A DNA stretch of 48,729 nucleotides. It comes from Pseudomonadota bacterium (lineage in GTDB: Bacteria; Desulfobacterota; S145-22). The notes beneath the pieces were generated by a model. That model was given only the letters and a program-made list of their open reading frames with translations. It made no database searches and had not been told where the DNA came from. Below are positions 41,402-48,729 of this stretch, one piece after another. The position numbers and the translations under genes are program-made. Each line of letters starts with the position of its first letter. Position 1 is the first letter of the stretch. Where the stretch lies: assembly GCA_015493505.1 (NCBI GenBank), contig WGDA01000008.1:1-48729 (forward strand), written 5' to 3'.

Positions 41402-43324
41402 ATGGATCATTTCACGAAGAATATGAACGCCATCAAGGATCGATATCCCGATCTTTACAAAAAGCTCAAGCGGTTGAAACCTCCAAAAAATATCAAGATC
41501 GTCAAAACCCCCTCCGGGCATCCCACGGCAAAGTGGCGGGTGAACGGAAAGTGGGAATTCCTCCACGACCCCCAAAACCCCAGGGCGGAAGCGGAGCGTT
41601 TCGTTTTTGAGGAAAAGAAGCTGGCCAACCCCCGCCTCGTTATCTTTTTGGGGTTTGGGTTGGGATACCAGGTGTTTTCCTTTCTGGAGCGCCGGCCACC
41701 CGTCAATCAGTTTATTATCTTAACCGAAAAAGACCTCCGGCTGATCTGGATAGCCTTCCACCGTTTTGACCTGACGCCCATGCTGACCCGGGATGAGATT
41801 TTTTGCCTGTTTGGCGTGGAGGAAGAGGAGCTGTTCCTGAGGATAACATCGGTGGTGGAGAAAGGAGGGCTGGTTCGATTTGCCAAGGCGTTTGAGATTA
41901 TAGAAATAGCCGCTTCCTATAAGGTTAATAAAGGATATTATGGCGTTTTTTTGGAAACATTTAAGCAGGCTCTGCGAGAAACGCTAAACAGCATTGGGAA
42001 TGATCCAAAGGATTCCCTGATTGGCCTGGACAATACCCTGGCAAACCACCGGTTTTATGTGGAAGCACCAGGCATTAACCAATTGTATGGAAAATTCAAA
42101 AAAGTCCCCGCCATCATTGTGGCGACTGGCCCTTCCCTCAACAAAAATATTGATCAACTGAAGGGGATTGAGGACAAAGCCCTGATCATCAGCGTGGATG
42201 CTTCGCTGAAGCCCCTTTTGAAACATGGCATTACCCCCCACCTGGTGACCTCCTTAGAGCGCGTTCCGCTCGTCAGGAAATTTTTCACGAGGATCCCCCC
42301 GGAAGAGCTGAAGGGCACGTATCTCGTGGCAATCCCCCTGCTGACGAAAGACAGCCTGGAGGCTTACAAGGGCGAGAAGATTGTGGCCTTACGCGCCTTC
42401 GCGCATTATTTTTGGTTGGATATCGACAAGGGAATCCTGCCCATCGGCCCCTCTGCCGCAAACATGGGGTTTACCGTCGCCGAGGCGTTGGGATGTGACC
42501 CCATCATCCTCATGGGGCAGGACCTTGCCTACGCACCGGACGGCCGGACACACGCCGCGGATAACGCCCTGGGCGAAAAACAGGAGGCGATTCTGCCGGA
42601 GAGAGCGGAAACACTGTGGGTCAAGGGGAACTACACTGAAAAGGTCCTTACAACCGCCACCTGGCACATGTTTCTGAAGAATTTTGAGAAGCTGATAGAA
42701 TCGTACGGGGGCACCTGCGTCAACGCGACGGAGGGCGGCGCCTTTATCCCCGGAACCAGGGTGATGGCCTTTCGTGAGGCCACTGAACGTTATTTAAATC
42801 AAACCGCGCGGGCCCCGGAAGTTATCGCGGATACTCTGAAATATCCTTCTATAAGTGAAAAACGGGAAATGTACGATAAACTGATCGAGGTTGTGGGAAA
42901 GGGCGCGCGAGACCTTGAGAAGTTTATGGAAGAGTGTGAAACATGGGAAGAAAAGATTGAGTCCTATCTTGAAGAGGAGGAGTCAGGGGGGCAAAGGGCT
43001 GACCGCTATGAAAAAAATACCCAGTTTATTAAAGAGATTAATGACGCCAAGTCAAAAATGACGGGACATTCTGCTTACTGGGGGATTATGTACCATATTA
43101 TGCAATCATTCCTCATGGAGAAAGAGATTGTTTTGAATGCCGTGCCGCCCTATCACAATCCCGACCCTCTCAAGGCCCAAAGAGGAATCATTGCCGAGCA
43201 TATCGACTGGTTCAAAACCAACCGGGAAATCATCGGCCGGACAAGGGATATTCTGAAGAAACGTTTACGGGGCATCAAAATGAGGGCACGGGCATTAAAG
43301 GAGGAAAGGCATGAAACGGCGTGA
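41402..43324 (+). CDS. Maf-type glycosyltransferase (DUF115)
   Basis: A 640-residue protein of the motility-associated factor family, which transfers pseudaminic or legionaminic acid to flagellin Ser/Thr. The DUF115 core holds AIIVATGPSLNKNIDQLKG, IISVDASLKPLLKHGITPHLVTSLER and IGPSAANMGFTVAEALGCDPIILMGQDLAY. N- and C-terminal helical regions flank it. It follows the CMP-sugar gene directly. No flagellin or other flagellar gene is in the window, so the acceptor is inferred. Confidence 0.92.
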   Translation: MDHFTKNMNAIKDRYPDLYKKLKRLKPPKNIKIVKTPSGHPTAKWRVNGKWEFLHDPQNPRAEAERFVFEEKKLANPRLVIFLGFGLGYQVFSFLERRPPVNQFIILTEKDLRLIWIAFHRFDLTPMLTRDEIFCLFGVEEEELFLRITSVVEKGGLVRFAKAFEIIEIAASYKVNKGYYGVFLETFKQALRETLNSIGNDPKDSLIGLDNTLANHRFYVEAPGINQLYGKFKKVPAIIVATGPSLNKNIDQLKGIEDKALIISVDASLKPLLKHGITPHLVTSLERVPLVRKFFTRIPPEELKGTYLVAIPLLTKDSLEAYKGEKIVALRAFAHYFWLDIDKGILPIGPSAANMGFTVAEALGCDPIILMGQDLAYAPDGRTHAADNALGEKQEAILPERAETLWVKGNYTEKVLTTATWHMFLKNFEKLIESYGGTCVNATEGGAFIPGTRVMAFREATERYLNQTARAPEVIADTLKYPSISEKREMYDKLIEVVGKGARDLEKFMEECETWEEKIESYLEEEESGGQRADRYEKNTQFIKEINDAKSKMTGHSAYWGIMYHIMQSFLMEKEIVLNAVPPYHNPDPLKAQRGIIAEHIDWFKTNREIIGRTRDILKKRLRGIKMRARALKEERHETA

Positions 43325-44423
43325 TCAAATCCTGCTGAAGAAGATTGAAGCGTGGCTTCAAGATCAGGCAGACAAAAGGTTAAAAGAAGATGAGATTGAG
43401 ACCCATCTTCATGATATTCGGTACGATATTGAAAATTTCCTGAAAGGAATCAGAATTCACACGGAACGATTCCGCAAAGAAATAGGGGGGCAGGAGCCAG
43501 AGATTTTTGAGTCTCTCGATAAAGCGCAGGTGGTCTCAAAAGGAGAATTCTTCAAAGAGATTGAAAGGCAAATGGAGGCGATCCGCGCGGGGAGAAACAT
43601 CCCCATCGCGTTTTCTATCCTGGGCAATAGCCTTTTCTTTTTGGGGGAATACGGGCTGGCCAGTGAAAGTTTCGAGCGGAGCATCGCGTATCTCCCGATC
43701 GTCGCTGCCTTTTACAACAATCTGGGCTGCTGCTATTTCAGGCAGCACCGGTGGGTGAAGGCGAAACACGCCTTTCAGAAAGCGCTGGACCTCCAACCTG
43801 ACTACAAGGAAGCGGAGAAGAATCTGGAAGATGCCGCGCGAGAATACTCCAATCAGCAGAAGATTAATTACTGGATGGCGCGAGGAAACCGATATTTCGC
43901 GGAGGAGGCATGGGATCAGGCGGAGCAGTGCTATGAAAAGGCGCTTGAGATAGGGGGCCAGATGCCGGAGACCCTCGTGAATTACGGCAACGTTTATTTC
44001 AAAAAAGGGGAAGACAAGAAGGCGGAGGAACTGTATCTGCGCGCGATACAGGAGAACCCGGATTATGCCCCCGCCTATTCCTCTCTCGGGAAACTTCGGC
44101 TTCGTCAGAAGGATTATAAAGGCGCCTTTGAACACCTCCAAAAGGCCTTTGAACTGGACAGCACCTTTCATGATTCCCTTGCCTTGATGGGAGATATTTC
44201 GTTCAAATGGGAGAATTATCCTCAGGCGCTGGAGTTGTATGAAGCCTACTGGAAACTCCATCCGGATTCATGGATGACGTTGATGCTCATCGGGGACTGC
44301 TATCTCAAGATGGGAAAGATTGAAGCCGCTCGTTACGCTTATAACAGTTTGAAGGCGCGGAATATACAGTCTCCCAGCCTGGACGAGCGCCTTAAAATGG
44401 TTGAGGAGTTGGCGGTTTCGTAA
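43311..44423 (+). CDS. TPR-repeat protein
   Basis: A 370-residue protein with an N-terminal charged helical part (about 1-95) and roughly seven tetratricopeptide repeats from about residue 98 on (for example YNNLGCCYFRQHRWVKAKHAFQKALDLQP and YGNVYFKKGEDKKAEELYLRAIQENP). There is no signal peptide or catalytic domain. It overlaps the Maf gene by 14 bases and ends the operon. TPR proteins next to Maf enzymes may present the acceptor protein, but this is a guess. Confidence 0.85.
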   Translation: MKRRDQILLKKIEAWLQDQADKRLKEDEIETHLHDIRYDIENFLKGIRIHTERFRKEIGGQEPEIFESLDKAQVVSKGEFFKEIERQMEAIRAGRNIPIAFSILGNSLFFLGEYGLASESFERSIAYLPIVAAFYNNLGCCYFRQHRWVKAKHAFQKALDLQPDYKEAEKNLEDAAREYSNQQKINYWMARGNRYFAEEAWDQAEQCYEKALEIGGQMPETLVNYGNVYFKKGEDKKAEELYLRAIQENPDYAPAYSSLGKLRLRQKDYKGAFEHLQKAFELDSTFHDSLALMGDISFKWENYPQALELYEAYWKLHPDSWMTLMLIGDCYLKMGKIEAARYAYNSLKARNIQSPSLDERLKMVEELAVS

Positions 44424-44473
44424 AGAGGCCGTTTTCGGCGCCTGTCCGCGAGGTGCGGGCAGAGGGTGTGCCC

Positions 44474-45304
44474 TTATACGTTACGCATTCCATTCACAAG
44501 CAGCCCGGAGATTGCCTGGGCCCAGCCTTCGGGGCCTATTCCCTGAATACGCTCCAGGCTGGGCGGCAGCTCCGGCATTTCCGCCCATGTGCCTGGGGGA
44601 TTCTGCACCAGAAAGGCGCGATCCACGGCCATGAAAAGCGGCAGGTCATTTTGCGCGTTGCCTATTCCGATGGTGACGATCGGCCCCTTCATCTCCCGGT
44701 ATAGACGGGCCAGAATCTCAACCGCCTTTCCCTTGTCGCATCCTTTCAGGATGTGATAAAAACGCCCGCCTTTTGTCATCTCAAAACCAAGGCGTTCGAT
44801 CTCAGCGGCAAGCCGCTCGGGAGAGCCCTCGAGGATGATAAAGGGTTCGTCAAACTGACGTTTCATGGCCCGCCTCGCGTCCGGTTCAGGCAGGCCCGTG
44901 AACTGAACGACCTCCGCCACGGACATGTCTCCCATGCCCTTGATGCGGACCCCTGCCTGTTTCGCGGCCCTTTTCAGGGTCTCTCTCAGTGCGGAAATCC
45001 CTGTGCCGATCTCAATAAAATAGTAGTTACCCACCCTTTTGCCGGGAGGAGATGAAGGAAAACTCATCTGCGAGGGGATGTAGATGCCGCCGCCGTTTTC
45101 AACGACGAACGGATCAGAATTATTAAGTTTTTCCCGCAGGGCGAGCATCTCCTCCGCCGTCTTGCTCGAGCAGAAGACAACGGGGATGTTCCGTTTGTGA
45201 CACTGCTCGAGGACAGGCAGGGCGGGACCCGGTTCATAGGTGTCTTCCGCCAGCAGGGTGCCGTCCAGGTCGGTAAAGATGACAAGGTGAGGTTTGGCAT
45301 TCAC
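44474..45304 (-). CDS. gpgP: Glucosyl-3-phosphoglycerate phosphatase (HAD, MpgP-like)
   Basis: A 276-residue HAD-IIB phosphatase. Motif I is TDLDGTLLAEDTYE with nucleophile D12 and D14; VVFCSSKTAEEM supplies motif II; K in HILKGCDKGKAV and GIGNAQNDLPLF supply motifs III and IV. It matches mannosyl-3-phosphoglycerate phosphatases, whose relatives also act on the glucosyl compound. It follows gpgS by 21 bases, so it should release glucosylglycerate, a compatible solute. Confidence 0.87.
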   Translation of the reverse strand: MNAKPHLVIFTDLDGTLLAEDTYEPGPALPVLEQCHKRNIPVVFCSSKTAEEMLALREKLNNSDPFVVENGGGIYIPSQMSFPSSPPGKRVGNYYFIEIGTGISALRETLKRAAKQAGVRIKGMGDMSVAEVVQFTGLPEPDARRAMKRQFDEPFIILEGSPERLAAEIERLGFEMTKGGRFYHILKGCDKGKAVEILARLYREMKGPIVTIGIGNAQNDLPLFMAVDRAFLVQNPPGTWAEMPELPPSLERIQGIGPEGWAQAISGLLVNGMRNV

Positions 45305-45325
45305 ACGCGATAATCCTTCACGGTT

Positions 45326-46531
45326 TCAGGCGTTGTCCGCCTCCACCGCCTCCTTCAGGTCGGAAAGGAACGCGGGAAGGGCGGCATCCACACGGCTCCA
45401 GCTTGGGATGAGGGGTGTTTCATCGGGTTTCTCGAGAAAATCCTTCCCCGCCCGGGCGATGGCCTCTGTGAAGGTCTCAACCTTGAGGAGCTCTTCGTGC
45501 CGGTCGTAGGCAAACCCATTGATGAGGGCCTCGTCCTGGTACTGATCGGCGGCGGTGTGGGCGAAGTTGAGGTAGGTTCCCTTCAACGTGCTGAAAAAGG
45601 CGGGAGAAAGCATGACGCCTTCGCTGGAGATGACGCGGTAAAAAGCCTTGGCGATATCCACGGCCATTTTGTAAAGGCCCTTGTCCGGCGTGTCGGAAAC
45701 GGCCTGGTGCTTGTGATCGTAGCGGTCGCAAAGCTCCGACTGGCAGATGTGAACAGGGGTGCTGTTCCGATAGATCTCCGTGAGGACGCCGATCTCCAGC
45801 CCCCAGTCCGATGGAATCCGCATGACTCGCGCCATGTTATCCGTCAGGCAGAATTCGCCCGCCAATGGGTAGCGGAAGGCGTCCAGGTAGGCAAGGATAG
45901 GGAGATCACCCACCATTTTCTTCAGGGCCCGTAAGAGGGGTGTCACGAAAAGCCGGGTGACACGGCCATGAAGGCGGTCCGAAAACCGGGCGTAGAACCC
46001 CTTGCAGAACTGGTAACCCATGTCCGGGTTCACCACAGGGAAGACGAGGCGGTCCAGAACACCGCGATCATAGGTAACGATGTCGCAATCGTGCAGGGCG
46101 ATGACCTCCGCTGCGGCGTCCGACAGGAGGTACCCCAGGGCCATCCAGACGCTGCGTCCCTTGCCGTCCGGGCCGGCCGAGAGGCCCGCCTCTTCTAACT
46201 TTTCATAAAGCTTCGTGAGCCGCGGCCCGCTGTTCCAGATCAGGTGGACCGATTGTGGAAGGCGGCCAAAAAAGGTGCGGGCCTGGGCGAATTCGTCCGC
46301 GGTCGCCAGCCCCAACGTGACCACGATCTGGGAGAGATACCCGACAGATGCAAGGGCGTCCAGGATGCGGGGAAGGGCTTCGCCTTCCAGTTCCGAAATC
46401 AGGGAGGGAAGGATCAGCGCTACAGGGTGTTTTTCAGCGAATGTTTTGATCCGCCTGTCCATCTCCTCTGGATTCACTTGCCCTAACTTGTGAAGGGTCG
46501 TGATGGGGCCCGTTTGATGAAAATCGCTCAT
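45326..46531 (-). CDS. gpgS: Glucosyl-3-phosphoglycerate synthase
   Basis: A 401-residue GT-A glycosyltransferase (GT81-like) that joins glucose from an NDP donor to 3-phosphoglycerate. The metal motif is ALHDCDIV (D148, D150). DMGYQFCKGFYARFSDRLHGRVTRLFVTPLL, YPLAGEFCLT, and SDWGLEIGVLTEIYRN are characteristic of GpgS. I chose the ATG at 46531, with AAGGAG six bases before it; a TTG two codons earlier would sit on that site. It is first in a gpgS-gpgP operon with a promoter and an inverted repeat at 46554-46604. Confidence 0.9.
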   Translation of the reverse strand: MSDFHQTGPITTLHKLGQVNPEEMDRRIKTFAEKHPVALILPSLISELEGEALPRILDALASVGYLSQIVVTLGLATADEFAQARTFFGRLPQSVHLIWNSGPRLTKLYEKLEEAGLSAGPDGKGRSVWMALGYLLSDAAAEVIALHDCDIVTYDRGVLDRLVFPVVNPDMGYQFCKGFYARFSDRLHGRVTRLFVTPLLRALKKMVGDLPILAYLDAFRYPLAGEFCLTDNMARVMRIPSDWGLEIGVLTEIYRNSTPVHICQSELCDRYDHKHQAVSDTPDKGLYKMAVDIAKAFYRVISSEGVMLSPAFFSTLKGTYLNFAHTAADQYQDEALINGFAYDRHEELLKVETFTEAIARAGKDFLEKPDETPLIPSWSRVDAALPAFLSDLKEAVEADNA

Positions 46532-46553
46532 GCCCAACTCCTTGAGTGAAACA

Positions 46554-46580
46554 ATACTGAATTTTACTGCCTTTCAGTAT
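46554..46580. promoter_or_regulatory. Inverted repeat (possible operator) at gpgS promoter
   Basis: A perfect 8-bp inverted repeat, ATACTGAA and TTCAGTAT with an 11-base spacer. It covers the predicted -10 and transcription start of gpgS, the expected place for a repressor site. Confidence 0.55.
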
Positions 46581-46604
46581 ACCCGAAAAGGGGAGGGATC
46601 GCAA
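46576..46604 (-). promoter_or_regulatory. Predicted promoter for gpgS-gpgP
   Basis: Minus strand TTGCGA (46599-46604), 17 bases, TATACT (46576-46581), about 45 bases before the gpgS ATG. Confidence 0.55.
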
Positions 46605-46639
46605 AAGGGAGAAAAGCGTAAAGGGGTGCGGGGCCCATT

Positions 46640-46664
46640 AAAAAGAGGGCGACGAAGCGCCCTC
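46640..46664 (-). terminator. Rho-independent terminator after RRM gene
   Basis: A 7-bp stem (GAGGGCG at 46645-46651, CGCCCTC at 46658-46664) with a six-base loop, followed on the minus strand by five T (46640-46644). It lies 25 bases after the RRM stop. Confidence 0.88.
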
Positions 46665-46689
46665 CCTTTAATGGCTGTCTGAAACTGAA

Positions 46690-46962
46690 CTAATACCGGG
46701 GCCGTCTCGCGGGACGCGCTCCTCGGGGTTTGGCCTGGTTGACCTTGATGGGGCGCCCCTTCAACTGGCTTCCGTTCAGCCCCTTGATCGCCTTGTCCGC
46801 CTCCGAGTTGTCAGGCATTTCGACGAAGCCGAACCCCTTGGACTGCCCGGAGTATTTGTCTTTGATGATGTTCACGCTTTCCAGGGTCCCAAATTCCGAA
46901 AAGGCCTCCCTTAAATCCTCTTCTGTGACGCTGTACGCGAGGTTGCCGACGTATAAATTCAT
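46690..46962 (-). CDS. RNA-recognition-motif RNA-binding protein
   Basis: A 90-residue protein consisting of one RRM: RNP2 LYVGNLAY near the N-terminus and RNP1 KGFGFVEM in the middle, then a basic Arg/Pro tail (RGARPARRPRY). Such small bacterial RRM proteins are often cold-induced RNA chaperones. The ATG follows AAGGAGAG. A possible promoter (47094-47122) would give a leader of about 125 bases, long enough for regulation. Confidence 0.94.
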   Translation of the reverse strand: MNLYVGNLAYSVTEEDLREAFSEFGTLESVNIIKDKYSGQSKGFGFVEMPDNSEADKAIKGLNGSQLKGRPIKVNQAKPRGARPARRPRY

Positions 46963-47093
46963 GAATCTCTCCTTCTTATGTGGTTTAAGTAACGGAATCT
47001 ATCGTGTCGTTAACCACGGAAATCAACCGATAGGAGGCCACCCTTTGGCCGGGTTCCCAGGTACTGGAAACAATTTTTAATCATTCGACCGGT

Positions 47094-47122
47094 TTTATCT
47101 CACAATTTTCGAAAGATTACAA
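47094..47122 (-). promoter_or_regulatory. Possible promoter for RRM gene
   Basis: Minus strand TTGTAA (47117-47122), 17 bases, GATAAA (47094-47099). The match is moderate; a long leader would follow. Confidence 0.35.
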
Positions 47123-47177
47123 CCGACGGGGGAGCGGGTGCTGGACACCCCCGCGAGGCGCGCCGGGAAGGGGTGGC

Positions 47178-48582
47178 TCAGGTCGCGAGGGGGAGATTGA
47201 CGCGGAAGACACTGCCTTTCCCAGCGGTACTGCTGACGGTAATGTCCCCGCCATGGGTTTTTACGAGGGAGAGAGTGAGGCTCAGCCCCAGGCCGTTTCC
47301 CGATTCCGACCGGCTTTTGTCCCCCCGGTAAAACCGGTCAAAGATATGGGGAAGGTCTTTTTCTTCAATCCCCATGCCCGTGTCACGGATCTCAATGATG
47401 GCGTGGGAATTTTCCTGGTAAAGGGTGATTTCAACGGAGTCGCCGCTTGCGGAAAACTTGACGGCGTTATCCAGAAGGTTGGCTGCCACGCGCCGCAGGG
47501 CGGCCGGATCTCCCATCATTTCAACTGAGTGTTCAGGGAGGATAACCCGCAGGGTAATAAATACCCTTGTCTTCCGCCGCGGGCCGAAACAACTCGGCCA
47601 CGTCCCGGACGGTCTCCCGCAGGTCTAACGGCTCCTTTGAAAGGGGAGAGAGGCCAGAGTCCGTCTGGGCGATGAGCAGCATTGTGTTGATTATACCCAG
47701 GAGCTGGTCACATTCTTCGATAATCATTCCCGCCGTTTCGCGAAACTCCGATGGGTCCGGCTGGCTGTACAGCACGGCCTCCGCCATGCCGCGGACGCGG
47801 GTGAGGGGGCTGCGAAGGTCGTGCGCGATGTTGTTGGTGACATTCTCCAGGTCATTAATCAGGGCCTGAATCCGGTCGAGCATCCCGTTGAAGGCCCGAG
47901 CCAGTTCTTCGATTTCCAGCCCCTCCCTGCCAGGCGGGACGCGTCGGCTCAGATCGCTTCCATCGATGTGAGCGGCTATGTCCGTGACCCGCTCAACGCC
48001 CGCCATGGCGCGCCTCGAAATCAGCCAACCCAACAGGGTGCCGACCAACAGCATCGCCAGAAACCCATAGATGAAAACCTGTGCGACATCTTCGAGGATT
48101 TCATCGTTGTCCCGAAGCGATTGGCCAACCTCCAGGATATTCCCTCCGCTGAGTCCTTTGTACAGGACACGAATCTTGTGTTCACTTCCGGGGCGCGGCC
48201 ATGTTTTGAGGAGGGCGTCGCCTTCCCGCAGGGTATCCAGAAATTTTGGTTTCAGGTTTATTCTTTGCCAGGGGGTGAGGTCGGACGAGGCGAGAATCCG
48301 GTGGTCCGGGGAGAGCAGAAGATAAAACCACGTGCCGCAGCCGTTGGATCGCGCTTCATTCACAAACTCTTTTTGAAGTCTTTGCAGCCCGTGCTTGATG
48401 TAGAGCGATTCAAATTCAACTTCCTCATCCTGAAGAGCTTTATCCACGCGTCCGCGAAGTGCCGAGGCAAGCGAAAAATAGATGAGCATAAATATAACTA
48501 GGCTGGCGGTAACAAAGAGAGCGAGGTACATAATTGTCAGCCTGACGGTTACCCGGCGAAGGAGTCCGCGTTTATCGATCAC
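47178..48582 (-). pseudogene. Membrane sensor histidine kinase split by a one-base frameshift
   Basis: The first frame (GTG at 48582 down to 47533) encodes two membrane helices around a periplasmic sensor region, a HAMP linker and the HisKA box NIAHDLRSPLTRVRG, then runs out after AAEDKG. The second frame (down to 47178) encodes LRVILPEHSVEMMGD, NLLDNAVKF, DTGMGIEEKDLPHIFDRFYRGD and GNGLGLSLTLSLVKTHGG, the complete ATPase domain. Adding one base to the C run at 47564-47566 (three G on the coding strand, four expected) restores a continuous EnvZ/CusS-like kinase of about 467 residues. The GTG start overlaps the upstream PAP2 stop by 4 bases. No response regulator gene is adjacent. Confidence 0.85.
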
Positions 48583-48729
48583 GGTGAAGCTCCCGGCGGT
48601 TCCGGCTTTTGAGGGAGGGTGTCCGGGAAGATGTTGATGCCTTTGGCGAGGAAAAACCCCTTGAGATAAAGCGTGGTGACAACACCCAGGTAAGAGCCGG
48701 CGAGGATATCGCTGGGAAAATGCGCCCCG
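48579..48729 (-). CDS. PAP2-family phosphatase, C-terminal part
   Basis: Only the last 49 codons lie in the window. They read GAHFPSDILAGSYLG (the third phosphatase motif, with the catalytic His and the Asp) and a last membrane helix, then a Pro-rich tail. Members dephosphorylate undecaprenyl pyrophosphate, phosphatidic acid or lipid A. The gene continues beyond the window's right end. Its stop overlaps the kinase start by 4 bases. Confidence 0.8.
   Translation of the reverse strand, partial: GAHFPSDILAGSYLGVVTTLYLKGFFLAKGINIFPDTLPQKPEPPGASP

Noticed and set aside
44442-44462. GC hairpin between the TPR gene and gpgP
   Set aside because: The stem is good (8 bp with one wobble) but no T tract follows in either direction, so it is not called a terminator.
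1-48729. CRISPR arrays, insertion sequences, prophage, tRNA and rRNA genes
   Set aside because: No direct-repeat arrays, transposase or integrase motifs, tRNA cloverleaf or rRNA sequence were found on reading both strands; a dedicated scan could still find a missed tRNA.

Overview
Organism. The gene set (an exported four-haem class III-type cytochrome c, TRAP and PhoU-Pst transport, GatCA amidotransferase, corrinoid synthesis, LptFG lipopolysaccharide export, a nonulosonic-acid/Maf glycosylation cluster, glucosylglycerate synthesis) points to an anaerobic or microaerophilic Gram-negative bacterium. It most resembles the Desulfobacterota (former Deltaproteobacteria). GC looks roughly 55 percent and no rRNA or tRNA gene was seen. 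The taxonomic guess is inference from gene content. Layout, 1-10.4 kb (+): a HIRAN-domain protein, valS, a DUF294-type nucleotidyltransferase translationally coupled to a separate CBS-pair protein, a surface-modification trio (WaaP-like kinase fold lacking its catalytic Asp, SAM methyltransferase, ArnT-like glycosyltransferase), then gatC-gatA. 10.4-14.8 kb (-): cobU-cobD-lptF-lptG-thioesterase, apparently one operon. 14.8-20.3 kb: the tetrahaem cytochrome with a strong terminator, ftcD, a PAS histidine kinase with its sigma-54 activator (+), then an anti-sigma/ECF-sigma pair and a 57-residue 2[4Fe-4S] ferredoxin (-). 20.6-27.1 kb: mscS, a frameshifted vanZ-like gene (-), and phoU-pstS-pstC-pstA-pstB1-pstB2 followed by a small Cys-rich protein. 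27.1-31.8 kb (-): small genes with near-consensus promoters of their own (a 68-residue protein, an FmdB-type zinc ribbon, a 49-codon candidate selenoprotein with an in-frame TGA), then ccdA and a dctP-dctQ-dctM TRAP operon. 32-34 kb: divergent gtrA and a PgaB-C-terminal-like glycoside hydrolase. 34.1-44.4 kb (+): one tightly packed operon for a pseudaminic-acid-type sugar (pseB, epimerase, pseC, pseG, formyltransferase, an internally deleted second formyltransferase, pseI, SpsF-like cytidylyltransferase) with a Maf glycosyltransferase and a TPR protein. 44.5-48.7 kb (-): gpgS-gpgP, an RRM protein, a frameshifted sensor kinase and the end of a PAP2 phosphatase gene. Most notable. (1) A previously unlisted small membrane ORF at 27904-28053 has a near-consensus promoter, a good RBS, an in-frame TGA at codon 31 and a hairpin after it that fits the general form of a bacterial SECIS. 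(2) Two adjacent PstB ATPases have complementary defects: one lost its Q-loop Gln and H-loop His, the other its LSGGQ signature, predicting a heterodimer with one dead and one live ATP site. (3) The pseudaminic-type cluster carries a formyltransferase where PseH acetyltransferase is expected, predicting an N-formylated sugar. (4) Two genes are each broken by one missing base in a homopolymer, so local assembly error must be excluded before calling them pseudogenes.
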